A DNA stretch of 64,000 nt, taken from NCBI GenBank assembly GCA_917880885.1, contig OU862910.1, forward strand, positions 24,688,710 through 24,752,709, read 5' to 3'. This DNA comes from Limnephilus marmoratus. Lineage: Eukaryota; Arthropoda; Insecta; Trichoptera; Limnephilidae. Positions 11,325-21,879 of this stretch are shown here, piece by piece. Numbering within the stretch: the first letter of the stretch is position 1; every line of letters begins with the position of its first letter. The notes beneath the pieces are model-generated. The model made no database searches. It was given only the letters and a program-made list of their open reading frames with translations, and was not told where the DNA came from. The translations under genes and the position numbers were made by a program.

Positions 11325-11395
11325 AAATGTAACTCGTTGATGAAACCTTTGGTTTTGAAACATGTAAACATTGTGGTTTAACCACTCGGTACCAT
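11325..11395 (+). mobile_element. Possible Penelope-like end fragment
   Basis: Reads TTGATGA, a small hairpin (AACC/GGTT) and TTGAAACATG, then GTGGTTTAACCAC. This resembles the CTGATGA-hairpin-GAAACATG arrangement of the palindrome at 4279-4532. Short and divergent. Confidence 0.3.
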
Positions 11396-11487
11396 AAGCT
11401 TGTTTTGACGATAATATAACTTATTAACAAAGTTTATTATTTTTATTTCATTTGAAATGATTTTGCATTTATTGAAGTATAATGTAA

Positions 11488-11840
11488 TAATAATAATCTT
11501 TATTCCAGGATGTGGGGAGGATAGTGCAATCCCACACGTCCCATATAGTTATACATATTTATATATTTACACAGTAAAGAGATAAGAACATAAATAAAAA
11601 AAAAAAAAAATAAAAATAATTCTAATAAAAATTAATAATAACAAAAATAAATAATCAATTATTATGCAGGGCGTGATCTTGAGTGCGCTCGGGCCCATCG
11701 CTCACTCGGGAGTGGAGCTTGGTGCTGGAAGGCTGCGGTCACCAACGTGTTGTCGGAGGCCATTAGCCGCATCCTGGCTCCGGTGACCCGGTGTCTCATC
11801 AGACTGGCGAATCAGGCAGTAATGTAATGGCAGTAATGTA
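11488..11840 (-). mobile_element. LINE family L 3' end, copy 1
   Basis: In minus orientation the segment ends with GGGATTGCACTATCC, CATCCTGGAATAAAG and an ATT-rich tail. A GC-rich block (11668-11810, containing GCTCACTCGGGAGTGGAGC) lies upstream. A second copy at 20697-21460 is split by a Helitron. I do not recognise the encoded protein, if any. The tail and truncation suggest a non-LTR retrotransposon. Confidence 0.5.
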
Positions 11841-11854
11841 ATGTATAATTTATT

Positions 11855-11897
11855 GAACAATGTTTTCAAACCAGTATAATGTTTGAAAACATTGTTC
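11855..11897. repeat. Perfect 17-bp hairpin
   Basis: GAACAATGTTTTCAAAC (11855-11871) is the exact reverse complement of 11881-11897, with a 9-base loop. It sits at the 5' edge of a LINE coding fragment and could be a small foldback remnant. Confidence 0.5.
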
Positions 11898-12065
11898 TCT
11901 TCCTTAGTAAGAAGTCAGGTAGAGTATAATTTGCCTATTTGGTCCCCATTGTATAAAACACATTCCAAAAATAAAGAAAGGGTGCACAAATTTCTAAGAT
12001 TTATTAACTTTAAGCTGAATATTCCATTTCGAAATATTAACAATGTTCTTTTGATGAAAAAATAA
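11883..12065 (+). pseudogene. LINE reverse-transcriptase C-terminal fragment
   Basis: The open frame of about 60 residues contains LFSSLVRSQVEYNLPIWSP followed by YKTHSKNKERVHKFLRF. This matches the well-known region downstream of the reverse-transcriptase domain of Jockey/CR1-type non-LTR retrotransposons (usual pattern LVRS-EY-W-P-Y, ERVQ-FLR). It ends at a stop after 61 codons and lacks all catalytic motifs, so it is a dead 5'-truncated fragment. Confidence 0.6.
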
Positions 12066-12078
12066 AATGATGCATTTT

Positions 12079-12312
12079 CACGGCTAGAAGTGTTTTCGTT
12101 ATTTGTTTTTGAGGTGCTATGCCATGTTGCGCTACCTCCTTCTTTAGCCAAAGTTTCGGACAGCGTTGCGGTGTTCATCATCAGGGCAGATCCGGCGGAT
12201 CACACATCTACCGGATTTGCCCTGATGATGGACACTGTAACGCTGTCGGAAACGTTGGCTAAAGAAGGAGGTAACGCAACATGGCATAAAACCCGAAAAA
12301 CAAATAATGAAA
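12079..12312. mobile_element. Palindromic element family I, copy 1
   Basis: Inverted arms begin CGTTATTTGTTTTTGAGG and end CAAATAATG. Each arm carries CCATGTTGCG, ACCTCCTTCTTTAGCCAA and a CTGATGA-hairpin-GAAAC unit, with a short loop near 12190-12215. A half copy lies at 22625 and a shortened palindrome at 38884. Translations in both frames are shadows of the arms. The CTGATGA/GAAAC unit resembles the Penelope-like ends. Confidence 0.6.
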
Positions 12313-12522
12313 AAAAATAAAATTATTACAACCCTGAAATTCTCGCCAAAATAAAATTTTACGTACCGACCAGATATACGAGGCAAAGTGCTACATTTTT
12401 CTGTGACAATTTTAAAACAAACTATGAGGCTTATATACCTTCAATAGACTACACCATTTTGGCAATAAATTTTTAAATATTGTAGACATGTTTAAAGATT
12501 CCGTATTAGTTATGAAACAAAG

Positions 12523-12712
12523 TGTTTTTTTTTAAAGCAATACAAACATTTCCGGGTTACGAATAACCCGACAATATTTGAAAATCCCCTGTTACCACCA
12601 CAGTAAGCCGAAAACGTTGCTTGAGTCGTGATGGAGGACTTAGCCAGCCGAGGAATCGAACACGAAACGCCTGGATCGGACCGAAACGCGATGCCCACTC
12701 AACCACTGACCG
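12523..12712 (-). mobile_element. tRNA-derived SINE family P, copy 1
   Basis: On the minus strand it begins with a tRNA-like head: CGGTCAGTGGTTGAGTGGG (A-box-like) and GTGTTCGATTCCTC (B-box). The body reads AAGTCCTCCATCACGAC and AAATATTGTCGGGTTATTCG and ends in an A-run (12530-12538, T on plus). Copies lie at 18990 (body) and 35915 (head). This is the classic SINE layout of tRNA head, unrelated body and A-tail. Confidence 0.75.
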
Positions 12713-12798
12713 GTTTATACATAATTACTTTAGTGAAATGTATGATTTCACGACTCCGTAGTGAATAAACCATTAATTTTAATATTATTTTTTTTTAC

Positions 12799-12803
<5 letters not shown>

Positions 12804-12843
<40 letters not shown>

Positions 12844-12990
12844 TTTATTGAAACATTTATTATAATTACAATTTTACAACAAATATATATATTTTTTTAC
12901 AGGTATTTTTTTTTTACTACCCTTTCATTTAAAGCATTTGCTTGTGTATGGAAGGGGAGTATACATAAATGCTATTAGTTATTAGTTATA
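12804..12990 (-). mobile_element. LINE family K 3' end, copy 3
   Basis: A T-run of over 30 bases (12804-12837) marks the poly(A) tail of a minus-strand insertion. The 3' UTR holds CCCTTCCATACACAAGC with GCTTTAAATGAAAGGG as its partner, a hairpin shared in position and shape with the 3' ends at 18100 and 57190. No coding sequence is left. Confidence 0.6.
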
Positions 12991-13049
12991 AGTTAGTACT
13001 TAAATAATTAATTGTACATAAATATATAATTAATTAATTATATATTGGT

Positions 13050-13128
13050 ATTACGTACTTGCCTTACACAATTGTATTATTTATCTTTGTAAAAGCCCAC
13101 TAGGGGGTAAATAAATAAATAAATAATA
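13050..13128 (+). mobile_element. LINE family F 3' end, copy 1
   Basis: GTAAAAGCCCACTAGGGGGT followed by (AAAT)n at 13110-13125. The same GTAAAAGCCC-NN-GGGC hairpin before an (AAAT)n tail occurs at 22155-22200 and 33210-33245, and inverted near 13750. Non-coding 3' terminus of a non-LTR element. Confidence 0.55.
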
Positions 13129-13734
13129 TTTATTAGTTAAAATCAGTCAATATTATATCAAGAAACTTTAATACCACCGTTCAAATAAAACACTAAATAT
13201 ATTTGATTTTATTTCTCAAATAATATGAAGTCATATTTTTAACGCCTTAGATAAATCTTTTGAACACGTTCACCTTTACCCTTTTGATTCCGGCCTAGAA
13301 CACCCCAAACCTACCTTTCATCTTTCCATTATGGCTGTGAATCGTAAATTATACAACAATAGCAGTAATGCTTTACAAATTGAGGCGCCTACACCTGAAG
13401 GATGAAATTAATTGTAATTGATGATGTGCCCCATTAACTTCCGACACGTCCATTAAAGGCGAATAAAATGGAACAACAACCCCCTCGCGCTAATTTGGGT
13501 TGTTTTGTTGTTGATACAAGAAAGGTAAATTTTGATTCAGTAAATAATAATATTCATGATTTATCGCAACAGCGAAAAGAAATTAGGAAAGTGCATTAAA
13601 TAATTAAGGCCTTTTAATATAATACACTGATGTAAATTGTGTCTATAAATAAATCTTTAGTTTATATTGAATCTACCAGGGAGGATCAATGTCCTCAATT
13701 ATAAATAATCAAATCTCCTCCATTTTTTTTTTTA
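13129..13734. other. Unassigned sequence
   Basis: No gene seen. The 13380-13520 part is less AT-rich (GAGGCGCCTACACCTGAAGG) and does not recur in the window. Confidence 0.45.
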
Positions 13735-13870
13735 TTATTTAATTACTTATCTTCGCCCTTTTGGGCATTTACATGCTATTACATTTTCTGTGATTAAGTG
13801 CATACAGGTAACAAAAACAGTTTTAAACGTTAAGATAACAAAAAATAGGATAAAAGTGGGAGTACCTAGG
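13735..13870 (-). mobile_element. LINE family F 3' end, copy 4
   Basis: Minus-strand version of the F terminus: ATGTAAATGCCCAAAAGGGC then an A-rich tail (T-run on plus near 13722). The tail has lost its (AAAT)n regularity. Confidence 0.45.
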
Positions 13871-14392
13871 TAAAGAGGTATATTTTAACAATATACAATA
13901 AATGATAAAGAAAAAACAGTTTTTGATTACAGATGGCATAAAATATAACATAAATTAATAATATGTGCGTTCTTAATACATATTTTTAAAGTGCAAGATT
14001 CATAACAAGGTAGATTTAAATACATAAACACAAACAACCGCTTTACACAGTACTAAAATTAATATTAAAACAGTTCTACTTAAAACTATTACACAATCAT
14101 TAGAACTTTTGTTTGAAGAATTCTAATTCAGAAATGCTACAATGCAACCTTCGCAGATTTATAAAAACAATGTAATGTAGTTACACTTTCTCGGAAAGCA
14201 CAAATGAGTTCAATCATATATTATAATACCGAGGGTACCAAAATATAAATAGGAAATATAAGTCATGAAATTGTTATTACAATATTATTGTTATTATTAT
14301 TGTTATTACATGAAGTCGTGAAATTGTTATTACAATTATAAAAATAAATACGACAACATTTTTATTAAGTTTTTTTATAATTAGCAACCTTT
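13871..14392. other. No feature seen
   Basis: AT-rich sequence; a small duplicated stretch of TGTTATTACA units lies at 14270-14340. Confidence 0.4.
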
Positions 14393-14403
14393 ATTATTCC
14401 ATG

Positions 14404-14670
14404 ACTCCTCAGGCTGAGATGGGCTGGGCATGTACAAAGAATGCCGGATACACGCGTCCCAAAAAGAATTTTGACTGGACACCCAGGTGGAAAGAGAAAA
14501 GTGGGAAGACCCAGACTGAGGTGGGAAGACGAAGTAAGAGGGGATGCAGCACAGCTTCTCCGGGTACCAAATTGGAAGTCAGCCGCTGAGGACAGGAGGA
14601 GTTGGAGGCGACTGTTGCAGGAGGCCAAAGCTCGATATGGGCTGTAGCGCCATCGAAGAAGAAGAAGAAG
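14404..14670 (+). mobile_element. 5'-truncated RTE-type retrotransposon, 11-bp TSD
   Basis: The insertion is flanked by exact ATTATTCCATG repeats (14393-14403, 14671-14681). From 14411 to 14647 it encodes the last ~78 residues of a reverse-transcriptase ORF: RLRWAGHVQRMPDTRVPK, then GGKRKVGRPRLRWEDEV and WRRLLQEAKARYGL before the stop. This C-terminal signature is typical of RTE-like and related LINEs. A very short 3' UTR and a (GAA)n tail complete the copy. The fragment starts mid-protein, so it is dead on arrival, but its frame is uninterrupted, which suggests a fairly recent insertion. Confidence 0.85.
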
Positions 14671-14719
14671 ATTATTCCATGCAGAACATAGTTAAAGTAT
14701 TAAATTAATTTATAGTCTA

Positions 14720-15487
14720 CTAGTTGGTCCCGGCATGTGTTGCTACCATTCAATAAAGAAATTGTTTCTCCCTGAGTGTCCTTTCCCATTCGTCCCGTTC
14801 CCCTTCCGCCTCCCCTTCTTCTCCTGCGTCCTCTTCCCCTCTCGTGTTCCCACTCCGTCACCTCCACCTTCCCTCTCCCCACTCCACTCCACTCCCCCCC
14901 CCTTCCCCCGTCCCGGGAACCTCCCCCCCGAGTTCCCCTCCCCCTCACACGTCCCCTTCCCCTCCCGCGTTCCCCTTCCATCTTCCCCGCCTTCCCTCTT
15001 CTCTTTCTCGCTTCCTCGTCCCGCCAACCCTCCTCCCGCATTCCATATATTCAATCCCAGTACATTCAATTTTTAAACAGCCCGCGTGCCACCTTTTACA
15101 ATTTTTTTTTTAAATTTCCATTTTTCATGTATATTAAATTTGGTACCTAACATAGGTACCTATTTAAAATATCTAAAATTCTCGATTCAAACTATTAGGG
15201 GAGTACCTACTTTAAATAAATTTATAAACTTAAAGATTTTCAAAAATAGAATTGTTTTGCAAAATGTCATTCTCAAACACGCAAACTGTCAAACGTGCGA
15301 TAGTCGTTAGGTTTTTTGAAATTATCCAATTTTCTGCGCAATGTTCTTAATTTTTCTCTCCGTAAGAACCATCCTCGTACTTCAAGGAATATTGTAAAAA
15401 AAGAATTAGCGAAATCGGTTCAGCTGCTCTCGAGATTTGCGCTTAGCAACACATTCCGCGATTCATTTTTATATACATATAAGGTGA
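14720..15487 (-). mobile_element. Helitron, copy 1
   Basis: On the minus strand the element ends ...CCGGGACCAACTAG before a T, matching the Helitron 3' rule (CTRR, insertion between A and T). The other end holds TATATAAAAATGAATCGCGG, TTGCTAAGCGCAAATC and a block reading CGAGAGCAGCTGAACCG, typical of insect Helitron 5' regions. A C/T-rich stretch (14770-15030) lies inside and gives proline-rich open frames on one strand and Gly/Arg-rich frames on the other, which are composition artefacts. There is no Rep/helicase coding sequence. The 5' boundary is approximate. Confidence 0.6.
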
Positions 15488-16185
15488 AGCCTTTGGATAG
15501 GCGAGTTTTCGAAATAATTATTGGCAGACTTGGAAACAAAATACAGCGCAGTAATTTAATAAGAGTTTATTTTTAAATTACATGTTGACACTGAATTTAT
15601 CGAAGTATTTTAGTAATAAGTAAACCATAAACACGATAAAACAGTTGAAATAACACTAAGGTAGCCGGTCAAAAATATTTTTTGTCAAAATATCAAATTC
15701 TCAAGCGCAGGGGATAAAACAAACACCGCAGCAATAAATCAGAGACGAGCCATGCACCAAAATAAAAATCTCATGGAAGCTGAATTAGCGCAAGTGGCAA
15801 TTTTTCAAAACTGCCCACGTGCAATGCGTCCCGTAACAAACGACCTATAGCGGTTACGACTATGGCGTAGAGGAGTCATGGCGTAGAACCGTAGAGCCGT
15901 AGAGGCGGCGAATAAAGCGGTCGCGTCCGGTACGCGTCACAAAATGTGCTACGGCCCGGTCAAAGCGGCTGCCATTAAGAGCAAGTTTGTCGCAGTTAAG
16001 TGGAAATCGGTTTGTTGTGTCTGAAGCTTCGTTTGAAGGCAAAATTTAACCGTATTCTAATGTTTCATGAACAATTCTTACCCTCTATTACTATAATCAA
16101 TTGAAATAACTACCTCTTTTTTAACGGTTGGAATCCAAAGCACATTTCATTAATTAATTATAAAGCTAGTACATAGTTTCACCGC
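15488..16185. other. Non-repetitive stretch with GC-rich core
   Basis: 15820-16040 is clearly richer in G+C than its surroundings and contains several GTAGAGG/CGTAG repeats and CpG-rich words. It does not recur in the window. It may be a regulatory or 5' gene region; I see no convincing exon. Confidence 0.35.
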
Positions 16186-16990
16186 TCTTTATTTATTTAT
16201 TTTAAAAACATTACATATTACATCTTTATAATGATCTTTGGCTGTCCAACTAAGCAATTTGCCCGTTTTAGAACGGTTAAAATGAATCGATTTTTTACAT
16301 TTAATTAGTGCGTTGACTATAATCTTGCCTTTTGCTTAAATATAACACTTGATAAATAATATTAAGGTTTTGATGGTAGATACACAAAGTTACTTACAAG
16401 TGTAAATTAAGTATTTAACAATAAAAAAATATAGAGAAAAGAAATAAAAAGAGCTTTCCAAAAGAAAAAAATATATATTTTTTAGTTTTTATAAACATGT
16501 ATGCTTCTCAACCATTCCAAGAAATTTCAGTATTGATTTTGATGAATTAATCAACTCGAGAATCAAAAAATGGATAAAAAAAGAAAAGGATTAAAAAAAG
16601 TATAGTAGAGAAAAGAAAATGCAAAGCAAAAATTTAAGCTGTTTTTGAACTTAAATTGTATAAAAATAATATTAAGGTAATACCAGTATATAGGTATGAA
16701 ATGTCAACAAAAAAGAAAATTTAATGACTGTTGTTTAGCATATTTTCGCATTCAGCTCTCCCCAAGACCAGAAGTCAATAATTTACCAGATTACTCAGAA
16801 TGCTATCACTTTTTGATTTCCAGGCATCGGGTATAAGATTTAGCAATTTTGGGCCTAAGTACGAAAATTGTCTTTGAGCTAAGGATGAATAAGTGATGGG
16901 AGGAATTACTGGGTTCCTTTTTGCATGTCTGGTGTCCTGATAATGGTCTATGGAAGTGTAGTGGTGCCGCTTTTTTGGGTATGTATTATA
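16186..16990 (-). mobile_element. LINE family G, 3' part
   Basis: Minus strand. The coding remnant (16775-16965) reads DTRHAKRNPVIPPITYSSLA then QFSYLGPKLLNLIPDAWKS and a stop, matching the C-terminal region of non-LTR ORF2 proteins (cf. LNTSFAQ-YTYQG-L-N-LP in the LINE at 57443). The 3' UTR holds GTTCTAAAACGGGC...TTAGTTGGACAGCC and ends in an A-rich (AAAT)n tail at 16186-16205. The same terminus is seen in plus orientation at 33725-33861. Confidence 0.6.
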
Positions 16991-17396
16991 TTTTCCTAAT
17001 GTATAATTGCCTTACATTAAGAACACGAAACTCTTTGAACTATGGACAATATTTACATTAATTCTTTAGTATCTAAAGAATTAATAATTCAGTAACCCGT
17101 GTTTTATACTCACATGAGGGTTCGAACTTGCGTTTAAGGATAGCTTGTTTTGTTGTTGTAGTAAAAGTATATGCCTATTTTTTTAGTTTGATATAGCTTG
17201 GGTTCAATTCAGTATCTTTAGTTACCACATATATGTAGGTACAATATGTTGTAAAATCTCAAACGTCATGTTCTTGATGATAGGTATCTGAGTACACGAA
17301 GATATTTTCTATTTATTTATTCTGGGAGTGCTAGGATATTTTTAACTGCGTGCATAAGTATATGGTAGTCAGTCATGTGGCAATAAAATAAATATT

Positions 17397-17900
17397 TTGT
17401 TAACAATTATCAGTGTTCATACGAAAAATCTATACTCAATATACTACGCATTAGTACAGTCTATTCTTCAGTATGCCATTATCAGTTGGGGAGCAGCTTA
17501 CAAAACTAGTCTGACCCCCATAGAAATTGTTCAAAAACTAATAATAAAAATTATACTAAAAAAACCTCTAGACTTCCCAACTGATCGCATATTCGAAGAA
17601 TTCAAAGTTCCAACATTTAAAAACTTATTTATAAAAAATTCAATTGTACAAATTATAAAAGAAAAAGATAAATACGCATTCATAACTGAAAATCGTACTA
17701 GACTTAAACATGTATTTGTGTGCCCCAAATTAAACACTTCTTTTGCCCAACACCATTATACTCACCAAGGAAAATTATTTTTCAATAACCTACCAATAGA
17801 AATCAGAAGCATTAGGAACAAAGTTCAATTGTTGAACTCCATCAAAAAGTATTTTAGAGAATGTCACACTAAAAATCATACTTGTTTTTCTTCTTACTGA
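17397..17900 (+). pseudogene. LINE family K ORF2 C-terminal fragment
   Basis: An open frame of 167 residues (first codon TTG) encodes ALVQSILQYAIISWGAAYK, IIKIILKKPLDFPTDRIFEE, FITENRTRLKHVFVCPKLN and QGKLFFNNLPIEIRSI. This is the region downstream of the reverse-transcriptase core in Jockey/CR1-like elements. It is 71-73% identical by eye to the longer copy at 57443-57970. The catalytic YxDD part is absent because of 5' truncation. The frame is intact to its natural stop, so the insertion is relatively young. Confidence 0.8.
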
Positions 17901-18214
17901 ATACATATTATATGTTTGCATATTTTAGTTAACGGGTCTGATTGCCATGTGTCTGTATTAACTGCATCTACATATATATATATATATATTGAAATACATG
18001 ACTATAGTAAATAGTGATTGTACTTATATGAAATGTATTAACTGTATTAACTGCATTGTATTAACTGTACACGTGACTGTATTTGTACATAATATATGAA
18101 ATGTCAACTCTTCTTCCATCCACAAGCTAAGGCTTTTAATGGAAGACCAGTAAAATTATAATATGTAGCAATTCTAAGATAAACAAATAAAAAAAAAAAA
18201 AAAAAAAAAAAAAA
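17901..18214 (+). mobile_element. LINE family K copy 1, 3' UTR and poly(A)
   Basis: Follows the ORF fragment directly. It contains CTTCTTCCATCCACAAGC and its pairing partner GCTTTTAATGGAAG, then AGTAAAATTATAA and a run of 26 A (18189-18214). Tandem ATGTATTAACTG units lie at 17950-18075. The hairpin is conserved in the other K copies and may be the element's 3' recognition signal (inference). Confidence 0.75.
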
Positions 18215-18989
18215 TTACAACAGCTGTAAACCAAGAGTTTCAAATACTAAATTGTAAACATTGGCCAAGACTTAACGATGACAACACAGTGGGCAGATGT
18301 TTGTTGATCTTCAAAATGATCAACAAAAGCCGCACGCAAAAGGGACAAGGGAATAAATATTTCAAACAACAAATTATTTTAGAATTTATAAAACAGTGTC
18401 ATTTTTTTGCCTTTCGAATGCGAATCACAAAAGAATTTCATCTAAATTAAATCAAGAGAGCTATGTATTTATGCTCTACCTCGTTTCACTTTTACCGTAA
18501 AGTCCAAAATATGATTAAAACAGAGCCTCCGTCCAGTTAGAGTGAGTCCTTACAAGGAAGACTGATTCATTTTCCCAGGGGATCCTATATTATTATGAAA
18601 TTTGCGTCACAGTTTGGATCGCGGTATTTTGTGCTTGGAAGGGAAAGATATACTCTACGATAGATTTATAGACACCTTGACTAATACAGTAATTAACAAG
18701 TCGAAGATATAATACATTCTCAAAATTTTAAATATTTTTACGCGATTATTTGAAACCAAGTTACAATCTTCGACAAATTGTTGGATTTAACTGACACGCG
18801 GTATCTACAATTTTCGTATAGTCATCTTTACACCTGGACATTTTTAGTGTAGAAGAGTTTAGTTTATTTTACGAAATAAAAAAAGGTGCCCAAAAATGTA
18901 GATTATGTAAATTAATATTTTAGTAAATTTATCGCCACGCTAGTAAATAATTCTAACAATCATGGGTAAATTGCAATATTTTAATAACG
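18215..18989. other. No feature seen
   Basis: AT-rich, non-recurring sequence without frames. Confidence 0.45.
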
Positions 18990-19093
18990 GTCAGTAGCTA
19001 AATCCTCCATCACGACACAAACATTTTCCCCTTACTGTGATAGTCGTAGGAAATTTTTAAATATTGTCAGGTTATTCGCAACATTTTTTTAAT
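18990..19093 (+). mobile_element. SINE family P, copy 2 (body only)
   Basis: AAATCCTCCATCACGACAC, TTACTGTGATAGTCG and AAATATTGTCAGGTTATTCG match the body of the SINE at 12523-12712, ending in a T-rich stretch. The tRNA-like head is missing apart from GGTCAGTAGCT. Confidence 0.6.
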
Positions 19094-19094
19094 G

Positions 19095-19305
19095 TGAATA
19101 CCACACAAGGGTCCCAACTGCTCCCAATCATCTGGAGCCCATGAAACTATGACTTCTCCAAATGGGGAATGACAAGAGATTGAGGGAGAAGAGAAGGGAG
19201 GGAAATGCGAAAGAGGAATGTCGGGAATTACCTGGCTACTTAGATCTGTTCACCAAACAAGGTTAAAGCCATTTTAAGCATCGTTGCAATTTTGAAGGGA
19301 GTCTA
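19095..19305 (+). mobile_element. Fragment of foldback C interior
   Basis: GGGTCCCAACTGCTCCCAA, GGGAATGACAAGAGATTGAG and TACTTAGATCTG...AAAGCCATTTTAAGC match the internal segment of foldback C1 (6125-6310) over about 200 bp. The repetitive arms are absent. Confidence 0.5.
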
Positions 19306-19306
19306 A

Positions 19307-19465
19307 GGCGGCATACATTAATTACGATAGTTAAAAAAGTGGGGGGGGTCCAGAAAAATCTCACGTTACTTGAAAAGAATATACGAAGTGGCCCAAATTG
19401 ATCTCACCAAGGGGAGGGGGTCTAGATTGGACCAAAAACTGTTCACGTAATTAATGTATGCCCCC
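19307..19465. mobile_element. MITE family E, copy 1
   Basis: Inverted ends GGCGGCATACATTAATTACG / CGTAATTAATGTATGCCCCC surround two G-rich tracts (19342-19349, 19412-19430), with GAATATACGAAGTGGCCC between them. TAA lies on the left and TCA on the right, compatible with a decayed TWA duplication as in family D. Copy 2 starts at 53199. Confidence 0.7.
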
Positions 19466-19545
19466 TCACCACGGCGATATTGAAAGTATCTTCCACTCCG
19501 GAGGCCGTCAACGTAACCTGACAATAAAATTTATTTTAAAAAATC

Positions 19546-19930
19546 TATACAGGGTGTTAAGGGACGTACTAGACTAAATTTAACCAGTGATTCCTGAGAT
19601 TATTTGGAGTAAAAAATGTAAATGAAATTTTGGTCTCCGGTGACTTTTTAGATGACTTTTTTTTCCAAAATATTTATCCTACAAAATCTAACAAAAAACA
19701 ATTTCTTTCGCATGTCGTCACTGGTCACTCAGCCGAGTAACCGACCAACCTCTAACTCCGCCTCCAACTGATCAACACCTACCATTTTTTATGTTTTTGT
19801 GGAAAAAATAAATAAAAAAAACATTAAAAATGTCACCGGAGACCAAAATTTCATTTACATTTTTTACTCCAAATAGTGTCAGGAATCACTGGTTAAAGTA
19901 AGTCAAGTACGTTCTTTAACATCCTGTATA
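19546..19930. mobile_element. MITE family M, copy 2 (palindromic)
   Basis: Ends TATACAGGGTGTTAAGG / inverted CTTTAACATCCTGTATA. The arms share AACCAGTGATTCCTGA, GAGTAAAAAATGTAAATG and TTTTGGTCTCCGGTGAC in inverted orientation (19584-19647 against 19839-19905). The unique centre includes CACTGGTCACTCAGCCGAG, shared with copy 1. No coding sequence. Confidence 0.7.
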
Positions 19931-20696
19931 TATACAATGATAATTATATAATTACATCTTAAAGGAGTTAGAACTCTTAAAAAATCTTTAAAATTGCCTG
20001 GCTTGAACAGGCTTCAGTGTACAAAGTAGAAAATGATTTTTTTTTAAAGCCAAATTTACGGGCGTAGAATATTTTCTTTTAACACAGTTTGTAAAAAAAA
20101 GTCTTAAAAACTGGTCATGTTTTGTTGGAGAAAAATGGAGAGTAGAAAATCTCCATTTTGACGATTTTATTTAGGTATTAACACCAGAGGTATAGTTGTC
20201 CCTTTCGCTTAGTATTCCGAGGGTAACAACGACAGTGACAGCCACAGTTTGGGAAAATACCTTCTATTTTATTTTCTCGGCGATCGTGTTTCCTACTAAT
20301 ACTTCTCTGTTGTAAAATAATATAGTAGAGGTTGATTTTTTCCCTTTCCTGGTTATTTTTTAAATTCCATATCTGCTTCTGTTTACAACGGGTGTTCTGT
20401 AAAGCTCTTTCTGTCAAAAGAATTTTAGGAACCCAAAATCAATCTATGGACCCGTGATTTGTACGTATAACAAATTTTAAAAAAGAGTTTGTTGATTTTA
20501 ACGACGCGAATGTGTGGCAGGTTGAAACCGGAATGGTTTTCAATTATTTTCTAAAGTGAACTAACAGATTCAAATTAGTTTATTAGAACAGACAAGTATG
20601 GGTCTACGTCATCAAGGATAATAATGAAAACAGGAAATGATATTTTTAGTAACCGTTGAGAATTTTTATTCATGTAAACCAATTACGTGTTTAGTA
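19931..20696. other. No supported gene
   Basis: A 79-codon minus-strand frame near 20178-20417 shows no domain. Nothing recurrent. Confidence 0.4.
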
Positions 20697-21460
20697 ATAA
20701 TAATAATAATGTTTTTATTCCAGGATGTAGGGAGGATAGGGCAATCCCACACATCCCATATAATCCTACTATAATAAAATTAAAAGGGCAAAAGTTTGAA
20801 TGGATGTATGGATGAATGTTTGTTACTCTTTCACGCAAAATCTACCGAATGGATTTTAAAAATTCTTTCACTGAGAGAAAGGTACATTATTTGTGAGATC
20901 TATAGGCTATGTGTAAGCTCTGGCGTTATAAATAATCTCTGGCGTTATTAAATTATTTATCGTACGTTTTCTGTCAATAACAAAATCGATTAATTGCAAA
21001 CGTCAGAAAAAAAGCAAACCAGTTGTCGCCTTAGAAATGTTGTTGTTGTTTTTTTTTAATTAAGCAATTCTCCCTAAAAAGAGTGCTTTGTTGGCGTCGT
21101 ACTTAATAACTAATATATGTATGCGCATAAACCTGAACGACTACAGCAAATTGGATAATTCTTTTTTTGTTCGTTATTTTGTATAAAACTACCGTTGAGT
21201 TCTGGCATTATGAAATTTGTATAAAAAATATAGCAGGTGGCACGAGAGCAGTTTGAAAACTGAATGTATCGGGAATGAATGTGTGGAATGCGAGAGGTGA
21301 GAGGATGTTTTAAATAAAGAATCAAGTAGATGCATATGTAGAATCGAAAAAATAACAAAAAAAATTAAGAAATAAATAAAATAAGTAAATAATCAATTAT
21401 TGTATGTAGGGCATGGTCTTGGGTGGACTCGGGCCCAGCGCTCACTCAGGAGTGGTGTTT
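20697..21460 (-). mobile_element. LINE family L 3' end, copy 2, split by a Helitron
   Basis: 20697-20763 (ATT-rich tail, TATTCCAGGATGTAGGGAGG) and about 21335-21460 (AATAATCAATTATTGTATG then GGACTCGGGCCCAGCGCTC) together match copy 1 at 11488-11700. The intervening 570 bp is the Helitron at 20764. Confidence 0.55.
20764..21335 (+). mobile_element. Helitron, copy 2
   Basis: Begins TCCTACTATAATAAAATTAA right after an A. GGGCAAAAGTTTGAATGG and GTTTGTTACTCTTTCACGC follow, a characteristic insect Helitron 5' region. The distal part (21225-21310) is the inverted equivalent of 15040-15120 in copy 1 (AGGTGGCACGAGAGCAG, GAATGTGTGGAATGCGAG). No helicase sequence. The 3' boundary is approximate. Confidence 0.6.
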
Positions 21461-21879
21461 GTTTTTTGTTTTTGTTTTTTTGTTTCGTTTTTTTTTTAAT
21501 ATGCTCAACTTGCTCTGGTGTTTTTTTAGATAAATATTACGTACTATATTGCTGTATGTATATTTCTTTAAAAATATCTAAATAACAGCTGAACATTCCT
21601 AATAAATTTGGCGGCTAAAACAGCAACTTTTCGGAGTGATAGATCCTCTTACTGGTTCCATGCCAACTCAGAATCAACTCAATTCAACACTTCTTTGAAA
21701 AGTCATTGAAAGCTATGAAAAAAATGAAAATAGCCCATAACTACACTATTCTACTGTAGCATTCATAAGCGGAACTATATTGCCCACTCTCCGATACAAC
21801 GATTTCACACTATGGGAAATCAGTAGTTAGGTGATATTGACATTTTTAACATGAACTTGGCGAATTTTGTAGATCTTGT
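21461..21879. other. No feature seen
   Basis: T-rich start (21460-21500), then unassigned sequence. Confidence 0.4.

Noticed and set aside
14735..15150. Overlapping proline-rich (+) and Gly/Arg-rich (-) ORFs
   Set aside because: All come from one C/T-rich low-complexity block inside a Helitron. Opposite-strand open frames are a composition effect.
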